10,574 nucleotides of DNA from Bacteroidales bacterium (lineage in GTDB: Bacteria; Bacteroidota; Bacteroidia; Bacteroidales; UBA932). A program made the position numbers and the translations under genes. How positions within the stretch are numbered: the first letter of the stretch is position 1; each line of letters starts with the position of its first letter. Location: positions 1-10,574 of the forward strand of contig JAFYZZ010000059.1 of NCBI GenBank assembly GCA_017548445.1, given 5' to 3'. The notes under the pieces were generated by a model. It did not search any database, was not told the origin of the DNA, and saw only the letters and a program-made list of their open reading frames with translations. This document shows positions 6,376 through 10,574 of the stretch, piece by piece.

Positions 6376-7980
6376 ATGAAAAGCGCAGGAATCTATATGC
6401 TGGAAATGATCGTCTGCAGCGGCCTGCTGCTGGCGTTCTACCAGTTTATGTTGGCACGGAAGGTTCCCTACCGGGGCTGCCGCCGTTTCCTGATGGTGTC
6501 GGCGCTGCTGTCTGCGGTCATTCCGGCTCTGCGTCTGCCCATCCTGCCTGCACGGACCCTGTATCTGCAGATTCCGGTGGCGGGAGCGGAGGCCGCGGGC
6601 GCAGGCCCGGCGGCGACGGTTCCCGCGTCCGTCGGCGCCGCCACGCCGGTTTTCCCCTGGCGAGGGGTTTTGCTGGCGCTGTACGCCGCCGTGGCGTTGC
6701 TACTGCTGTTCGTACTGGTTCACAATCTACTTCGTATCAGGAACTTAAGGAAAGAATCCCGGCTCACTCCGCTGCCGGAATATACCCTCGCGGAGCACCC
6801 GCGCGTCCTGTCTCCGTTCTCGTTCTGGCGCACTATTTTCCTCCACCAGGAGGAGCAGCCCGACAGCCGGCAACGGGCGATGATCGTCGCACACGAAGCC
6901 GCGCATATCCGCCATCGGCATTCGCGCGACAAGGTCGTGCTCGGGGTGATGAAGGCGCTCTTCTGGTTCAACCCCTTCTTCTGGATGATGGAGCGGATGC
7001 TGTCGGAAGTACAGGAGTACGAGGCCGACGAGGAGGTGCTGCGCGCCGGCTATCCTATTGAAAACTATAGACTTGCTATATTCAAACAACTCTTTGGTTA
7101 TTATCCGGATTTAACCTCTGGGCTTAGTCATTCACTCACTAAAAAACGCTTTACAATGATGAATCAAGCTCCGAGAGGTTCCCTCTCCTGGCTACGACTT
7201 GCTGCAGTTCTCCCCCTGTTCGCCGGGCTTCTGGTCGCCTTCGGCGCCACCGCCCGTCCCGCTTCTCCTGTGCCTCAGGGCCCCGATCAAGCCCTTGTGG
7301 AGCAGGATCAGGTCATTCGGATCGAAATCTCTGAAGAAACCCAGACTGTCAAGGTTAACGGCGAGACCGTAGCCCTGACGGAGCTCAAGACCCACCTCCA
7401 GAACCTGATTGCCACCGAGGGCCCGGTCCAGTTAATCTCCATCCGCGGCGACGAGAAAGCCCGGGTCGGCCTGCTCACCGACGTCAAGGATATCCTGCGT
7501 TCAATCGGGCAGTTGAAGATTATGTACTCCGGGCCGAAAGAAGCCACCGTCGAGCGCCGGCTGCCGCCGCCTGTCGGCGTGGGCGGCACCGTCACTCCGG
7601 CTGAAGCGCTGAAAAGCGTCGACCGCGACAACATTCTGGCCGTGCGGATCAATTCCGCCGACAGGATCCTGGCCGGCGCAACCGTGGTCAAAGACGACCA
7701 GCACTTGCTGGACCTCTGCAAGGATTTCATCCGGAATCGCGCTCCCAAGGCGGTCATTTCGCTGCGTATGGACAAAGGGACTTCTTATTGGAAGTTCTTT
7801 TCCGTCCAGGAACTGCTCAAGCAGGCCTACGACGAAGTCCGTGGCGAGCAGGCGCGCAGCCGCTACGGCAAGGCCCTCGCGGAACTGGACGACGCTGAAC
7901 GCGACGCCATCTACCAGGCCGTCCCGATGGCCATCGTCGAGGCGGATCCGACCGACCGGCCGCAGCCCGCGAAGCGCTAG
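6376..7980 (+). CDS. BlaR1-like M56 metallopeptidase sensor with ExbD-like C-terminal region
   Basis: A 534-aa membrane protease, presumed partner of the upstream repressor. Predicted membrane segments are about 8-27, 36-57, 97-118 and 273-291. The zinc site HEAAH (173-177) plus EYEADEEVL (214-222) and the basic IRHRHSRD mark the M56 (BlaR1/MecR1) domain. The periplasmic tail does not look like a penicillin-binding sensor. Residues about 312-386 (VKVNGETVALTELKTHL, then ISIRGDEKARVGLLTDV) resemble an ExbD/TolR periplasmic domain. Residues about 418-525 (AVISLRMDKGTSYWKFFSVQ, AYDEVRGEQARSRYGKAL, then VPMAIVEADP) resemble the C-terminus of Bacteroidetes ExbD proteins. A stretch around 7050-7165 is distinctly AT-rich. 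The protein may sense envelope or TonB/Tol-type energy-transducing status rather than beta-lactams. Confidence 0.88.
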   Translation: MKSAGIYMLEMIVCSGLLLAFYQFMLARKVPYRGCRRFLMVSALLSAVIPALRLPILPARTLYLQIPVAGAEAAGAGPAATVPASVGAATPVFPWRGVLLALYAAVALLLLFVLVHNLLRIRNLRKESRLTPLPEYTLAEHPRVLSPFSFWRTIFLHQEEQPDSRQRAMIVAHEAAHIRHRHSRDKVVLGVMKALFWFNPFFWMMERMLSEVQEYEADEEVLRAGYPIENYRLAIFKQLFGYYPDLTSGLSHSLTKKRFTMMNQAPRGSLSWLRLAAVLPLFAGLLVAFGATARPASPVPQGPDQALVEQDQVIRIEISEETQTVKVNGETVALTELKTHLQNLIATEGPVQLISIRGDEKARVGLLTDVKDILRSIGQLKIMYSGPKEATVERRLPPPVGVGGTVTPAEALKSVDRDNILAVRINSADRILAGATVVKDDQHLLDLCKDFIRNRAPKAVISLRMDKGTSYWKFFSVQELLKQAYDEVRGEQARSRYGKALAELDDAERDAIYQAVPMAIVEADPTDRPQPAKR

Positions 7981-8029
7981 CTCGCCGCTCAACCCTGCCG
8001 CACCGGCTTCACGCCACCGCCGCTGCGCG

Positions 8030-8136
8030 CGTGACCAGTATCTGACTTATCTTCAAATCTTTACGGAAACACGGGTGGTAAAAAATAGCCCCCGTGTTTT
8101 TGTATTGTATTGACTGATAGTTACTTGCTAGTCACG
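8030..8136 (+). repeat. 107-bp palindromic element, copy 2
   Basis: Ends are CGTGACCAG and CTAGTCACG. It is the same length as copy 1 with about 93% identity by manual count. The central hairpin, T tract and bulged 3' hairpin are all kept. It begins 50 bp after the blaR1-like stop codon and ends 88 bp before the RAYT transposase start. It therefore forms the left flank of that gene, with copy 3 on the right. Confidence 0.88.
8067..8103 (+). terminator. Intrinsic terminator of the blaI-blaR1-like operon (within repeat copy 2)
   Basis: The stem AAACACGGG/CCCGTGTTT is followed by a five-T run, as in copy 1. Only one loop base differs between the copies in this stretch. The orientation again matches the gene upstream. 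Confidence 0.75.
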
Positions 8137-8180
8137 CACCCACGTGAGCCGCCAGCGCGCAGCAGCGAAGCGGCAGGCGC

Positions 8181-8210
8181 TTGTTTTGTCCGACGCATTT
8201 CCTAACTTTG
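8181..8210 (+). promoter_or_regulatory. Promoter of the RAYT transposase gene
   Basis: TAACTTTG (8203-8210) matches the TAnnTTTG consensus. A TTG (8181-8183) lies 19 nt upstream as the -33 element. An alternative TTTG at 8185-8188 has a too-short 14-nt spacer. The start of transcription would be about 10 nt before the ATG at 8225, so the leader is very short. The promoter is outside repeat copy 2. Confidence 0.6.
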
Positions 8211-8224
8211 TGAAAACTTGAATT

Positions 8225-9178
8225 ATGAAAACCAGGAAATTCGTTGTCGGAGCTCCGCTCCATATTTATTTCCGGACGCGTGGCGGCTGCGTGCTCTTCT
8301 ACCGGATGACGGACCGGCTTTGTTTCTGTTCCGTACTTGCCGTTCTTTCCAGACGATATAAGGTGACCGTGATTGCCGCCAGCCTTATGTTCACGCATAT
8401 TCATCTGATGGTGCGCGCCTCCGACCTGGCCCAGCTGCGTTTATTTATGGCTATGCTGATCAGGGTTTTCTCCCATTTGCTCCGGGAAGACCGTTCTTTG
8501 GACGGACCCCGTTTTCAAACCCCTTTCGGCAGCGCGCCGAAAGAGTTTCTGAAAGATCAGCGGTCGTGTTTGATTTATATCTTGAACAATCCCGTAGAGA
8601 AAAATCTCTGCAAGAAAGCCGTTGAAGACCGTTGGACATTTCTTGCTTTCTGGGACTGTGCGAATCCGTTTTCTGAACGGCTCGTGAAAAGGAATGTCTC
8701 CAAATATCTCCGACGTGCCCTGGAGTTCATCGACGGCGAAGCCCGGGCGGGACGGTATTTGCATCCCGCGGCTTTGCGTCGGGTTTTTGATCCTTTGTCC
8801 CGGATGGAACAGGAGCAGCTGGCCGATTACCTGATAGGAGCGTACCGGTTCATTGACTACAGGGAGATGCAGTCATTATTTAATTCAATGCAGGACCTTT
8901 TGCTTGCCACCCAGGTTTCTACGGGGAAAGAATTCGATGTCGGCGAAGTCTTCGAGCCCGGTTCCGATGTCGCCTATTGCGAGATGATCCGGGTTGCGAC
9001 AAAGCAACATCTGCTGGACAACTGGAAGATATTGCACCTAAACCCGGCGGAACAGTCTTATTGGTGCCGGATTTTCAGAAAAACAACCTCAGCATCGGAA
9101 TGGCAGATCAAGAAATTCCTGGGAATTGAAATTCCTCAGAATTCTTCGGCACACCTCAAAACCACTCGGCGTACGTGA
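8225..9178 (+). CDS. RAYT-type Y1 transposase (REP-associated tyrosine transposase)
   Basis: A 317-aa HUH-superfamily single-strand DNA transposase. The core (about 10-140) has the Y1 layout. A HIYFRTRGG strand is followed by LMFTHIHLMV holding the metal-binding His58-x-His60 (PNHVHLLV in typical members), then IYILNNPVEKNL with candidate catalytic Tyr118. The NNPV turn is characteristic of REP-associated enzymes rather than IS200 TnpA. A C-terminal extension of about 170 residues ends in a helix-turn-helix-like segment (SASEWQIKKFLGI, 289-301), plausible for repeat recognition. Related enzymes cut and join palindromic REP sequences. Here, related 107-bp palindromic elements lie on both sides, and the right one contains the TGA stop. 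Composition is less GC-rich than its neighbours. The sequence does not show whether it is active. Confidence 0.85.
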   Translation: MKTRKFVVGAPLHIYFRTRGGCVLFYRMTDRLCFCSVLAVLSRRYKVTVIAASLMFTHIHLMVRASDLAQLRLFMAMLIRVFSHLLREDRSLDGPRFQTPFGSAPKEFLKDQRSCLIYILNNPVEKNLCKKAVEDRWTFLAFWDCANPFSERLVKRNVSKYLRRALEFIDGEARAGRYLHPAALRRVFDPLSRMEQEQLADYLIGAYRFIDYREMQSLFNSMQDLLLATQVSTGKEFDVGEVFEPGSDVAYCEMIRVATKQHLLDNWKILHLNPAEQSYWCRIFRKTTSASEWQIKKFLGIEIPQNSSAHLKTTRRT

Positions 9179-9280
9179 CCAGTAATTATTTACTGATTAA
9201 TTATTTACGAAAACATTGGTGCATTTTTCTAATACCGATGCTTGTGGATTGCATTGATTACCAACACTCTGCTGGTCACG
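9174..9280 (+). repeat. 107-bp palindromic element, copy 3 (diverged)
   Basis: The ends CGTGACCAG and CTGGTCACG are a perfect 9-bp terminal inverted repeat, and the length equals that of copies 1 and 2. Internal sequence is heavily changed but still alignable (TTTACG-AAACA, the GATTGCATTGATTA region). A 5' hairpin CAGTAA-TTAT-TTACTG is perfect. The central hairpin (from 9211) is kept through compensatory changes, but the T run is lost, so it is probably not a terminator. It overlaps the last codons of the transposase and ends just before the helicase region. Confidence 0.75.
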
Positions 9281-9316
9281 GATGCCGGATTTCTTTCTTT
9301 GGATTGCATTATTGGC

Positions 9317-9324
9317 TATCTTTG
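9317..9324 (+). promoter_or_regulatory. Possible -7 promoter element for hrpB
   Basis: TATCTTTG followed by C is a perfect match to the Bacteroidetes -7 consensus. The nearest TTTG (9298-9301) is only 15 nt upstream, shorter than usual. If used, transcription would start within a few bases of the ATGs at 9330/9333. The message would then be nearly leaderless, or translation would begin at the ATG at 9357. Confidence 0.4.
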
Positions 9325-9332
9325 CACTGATG

Positions 9333-10466
9333 ATGAAGCCCGTGGACCTGCCCGTGATGGAGATTGCCGGCGCCGTGAACGAGGCGCTGGCGAAGAATCC
9401 GTGCCTGGTGGTGACGGCGCCGCCCGGGGCCGGCAAGTCCACCGTGCTGCCGCTCACCATCTTGTTGGGTGTCCCGGGCGCAGAAACGCCTGATTCACAC
9501 CCCGACCCCGCCAAAAAACCCTTGCGGGGTGCAGAAACGCCATATTTACACCCCGGCGGCAAAATCCTGATGCTGGAGCCGAGGCGGCTGGCGGCGCGGC
9601 AGATCGCGGAGCGGATGGCCTTCCTGCTGGGCGAGCCGGTGGGCCGGACGGTGGGATACCGCGTCCGCTTCGAAAGCCGCGTCAGTGCGGCGACGCGCAT
9701 CGAGGTTCTCACCGAGGGCATCCTCACCCGGATGCTGGTGGACGACCCGGCGCTGGAAGGCGTGGACGTGGTGATTTTCGACGAATTCCACGAACGGAGC
9801 CTGCCCAGCGACGTGGCCCTGGCCCTGGTCCGCGAAGGACAGCAGCTCCTGCGTCCCGACCTGAAGTTCGTGCTGATGTCCGCGACGATTGATACCGACG
9901 CCCTGTGCCGCGAATTGGATGCACCGCTGATTGAAAGCGCCGGCCGGATGTTTCCGGTGGATGTCCGGCATACGCCCGAAGAGGCGACACCCGAGGACGT
10001 GGCGGAGCGCGTGGCCCATTGGGTACGTCGCGCGCTGAAGGAGCACGAGGGGGACATCCTGGCGTTCCTGCCGGGAGAGGCGGAAATCCGCAAATGCGCG
10101 GAGATGCTGGAAGGAAGGGACGGAACAATCATTTATCCATTATACGGCCTGCTGCCGCCGGAACAGCAGCGGGCGGCCATCGCGCCGAGTCCGGCAGGCA
10201 GCCGCAAGGTCGTGCTGGCGACGCCCATCGCCGAAACGTCGCTCACCATCGAGGGCGTGCGCGTGGTGGTGGACGGCGGCTTCTGCCGGCGGCTGGTCTT
10301 CGACCCGCAGAACGCGCTCAGCCGTCTGGAAACGGTGCGCATCAGCCAGGATATGGCCGACCAGCGCTGCGGTCGGGCGGGACGCGTGGCCCCGGGCGTG
10401 TGCTACCGGCTCTGGAGCCCCGCCACGCAGGCCCGGATGCTTTCCCAGTCCGGGCATCTGCGGTAA
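9333..10466 (+). CDS. hrpB: ATP-dependent helicase HrpB, N-terminal half only
   Basis: A DEAH-type superfamily 2 helicase core of 377 residues, against roughly 800 for full HrpB. Visible motifs are Walker A APPGAGKST (29-37), LEPRRLAARQ (81-90), TEGILTRML (128-136), Walker B DEFHERSLPSD (150-160), MSAT (182-185), ATPIAETSLTIEG (296-308) and QRCGRAGR (344-351), then GVCYRLWS. The match to HrpB ends at about residue 370, and the frame stops soon after. The winged-helix and HrpB-specific C-terminal domains are missing. Between Walker A and LEPRR there are 43 residues, against 18 in E. coli HrpB as I recall it; the extra part is a palindromic insertion. The frame is open back to 9282, but the start near 9330/9333 fits homologues (LPV before the core). 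The enzyme is probably non-functional unless the window junction is an assembly error. Confidence 0.85.
   Translation: MKPVDLPVMEIAGAVNEALAKNPCLVVTAPPGAGKSTVLPLTILLGVPGAETPDSHPDPAKKPLRGAETPYLHPGGKILMLEPRRLAARQIAERMAFLLGEPVGRTVGYRVRFESRVSAATRIEVLTEGILTRMLVDDPALEGVDVVIFDEFHERSLPSDVALALVREGQQLLRPDLKFVLMSATIDTDALCRELDAPLIESAGRMFPVDVRHTPEEATPEDVAERVAHWVRRALKEHEGDILAFLPGEAEIRKCAEMLEGRDGTIIYPLYGLLPPEQQRAAIAPSPAGSRKVVLATPIAETSLTIEGVRVVVDGGFCRRLVFDPQNALSRLETVRISQDMADQRCGRAGRVAPGVCYRLWSPATQARMLSQSGHLR
9468..9554 (+). repeat. In-frame palindromic insertion with a 51-bp repeat inside hrpB
   Basis: Two 28-bp units (9476-9503 and 9527-9554) share GCAGAAACGCC and ACACCCC and are exactly 51 bp apart, so the reading frame is kept. 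Each unit is bracketed by complementary ends: GGGTGT/ACACCC for the first and GGGGTG/CACCCC for the second. Between them CCCCGC/GCGGGG closes a third hairpin. The peptide shows GAETP twice. The segment interrupts a region that is short in other HrpB proteins. Confidence 0.7.
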
Positions 10467-10574
10467 TGGCCGTTCGGAAACGCGGCGTCCCTGTTCCACG
10501 GCCTGTCGAAGACCATGCCCTTCATATCCGGCAGGTGATTGAAAAACCGGAACGCCAGCGGCGAATCCTCCACC
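10403..10574 (-). CDS. Possible 3' end of an unidentified gene running in from the right edge
   Basis: A minus-strand frame is open from the right window edge to a TAG at 10403-10405 (56 residues visible). The part from the edge to about 10445 has natural protein-like composition (FRFFNHLPDMKGMVF, RPWNRD, NGHYRRC) and GC-rich third positions. The last dozen residues lie opposite helicase coding sequence and are probably not native. I do not recognise the family. It either belongs to inserted or rearranged DNA that cut off hrpB, or reflects a chimeric join. Confidence 0.4.
   Translation of the reverse strand, partial: VEDSPLAFRFFNHLPDMKGMVFDRPWNRDAAFPNGHYRRCPDWESIRACVAGLQSR

Noticed and set aside
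5990..7980. Beta-lactam resistance cassette
   Set aside because: A BlaI/BlaR1-like pair is present, but there is no beta-lactamase or PBP2a gene, and the sensor lacks a recognisable penicillin-binding domain.
5758..8113. Shared peptide ending VFVLY encoded by repeat copies 1 and 2
   Set aside because: The open frame comes from shadow frames entering the repeat. Most differences between the copies change the peptide, and copy 3 has a stop after three codons, so the repeats are not coding.
8225..9178. Complete IS200/IS605 insertion sequence
   Set aside because: The protein is about twice the length of IS200 TnpA, has the NNPV turn of REP-associated enzymes and a C-terminal HTH-like extension, and no TnpB is present.
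5757..9280. CRISPR-like array from three similar repeats
   Set aside because: The copies are kilobases apart with genes between them, too long for CRISPR repeats, and no cas genes are present.

Overview
The window looks like a GC-rich chromosomal segment from an uncultured or less-studied member of the Bacteroidales (Bacteroidota). The evidence is several promoters of the Bacteroidetes type (-7 TAnnTTTG, most with a TTG/TTTG element 19-20 nt upstream), Bacteroidetes-style lipoproteins and OmpA fusions, a BlaI/M56 pair whose C-terminus matches Bacteroidetes ExbD proteins, and the absence of clear Shine-Dalgarno sequences. The genus cannot be fixed from the sequence alone.

Left part, mostly minus strand. 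The first 237 bases hold no convincing gene, but they contain two 24-bp-spaced repeats that resemble an IS21-family end. Next come a small unrecognised lipoprotein (238-867), a highly palindromic 139-bp element (1034-1172), tRNA-Ser(GCU) with its own promoter and a terminator inside that element, an alkaline phosphatase (1344-2495), and an OmpA-family protein with a LamG-like middle domain (2648-3955). Two related inverted repeats lie between the phosphatase and ompA genes. A divergent gap of about 165 bp then leads to plus-strand genes.

Right part, plus strand. A type-B carboxylesterase lipoprotein (4120-5661) is followed by a blaI-blaR1-like two-gene operon (5990-7980) with two near-identical operators around an excellent promoter. 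After that come a RAYT-type HUH/Y1 transposase (8225-9178) and the first half of an HrpB helicase gene (9333-10466). The helicase gene carries an in-frame palindromic insertion and breaks off where a reading frame on the opposite strand begins.

The most interesting system is a family of three 107-bp elements at 5757-5863, 8030-8136 and 9174-9280. They share CGTGAYYAG-type terminal inverted repeats and a central hairpin. In copies 1 and 2 this hairpin is also an intrinsic terminator after the esterase and blaR1 genes. Copies 2 and 3 bracket the RAYT transposase, and copy 3 supplies its stop codon. Copy 3 is highly diverged, yet it has the same length and keeps the hairpin through compensatory changes. 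I infer a REP/RAYT-type domesticated-transposase system whose mobile unit doubles as a portable terminator. The second notable item is the BlaR1-like sensor, whose periplasmic part appears to be two tandem ExbD/TolR-like units rather than a penicillin-binding domain.
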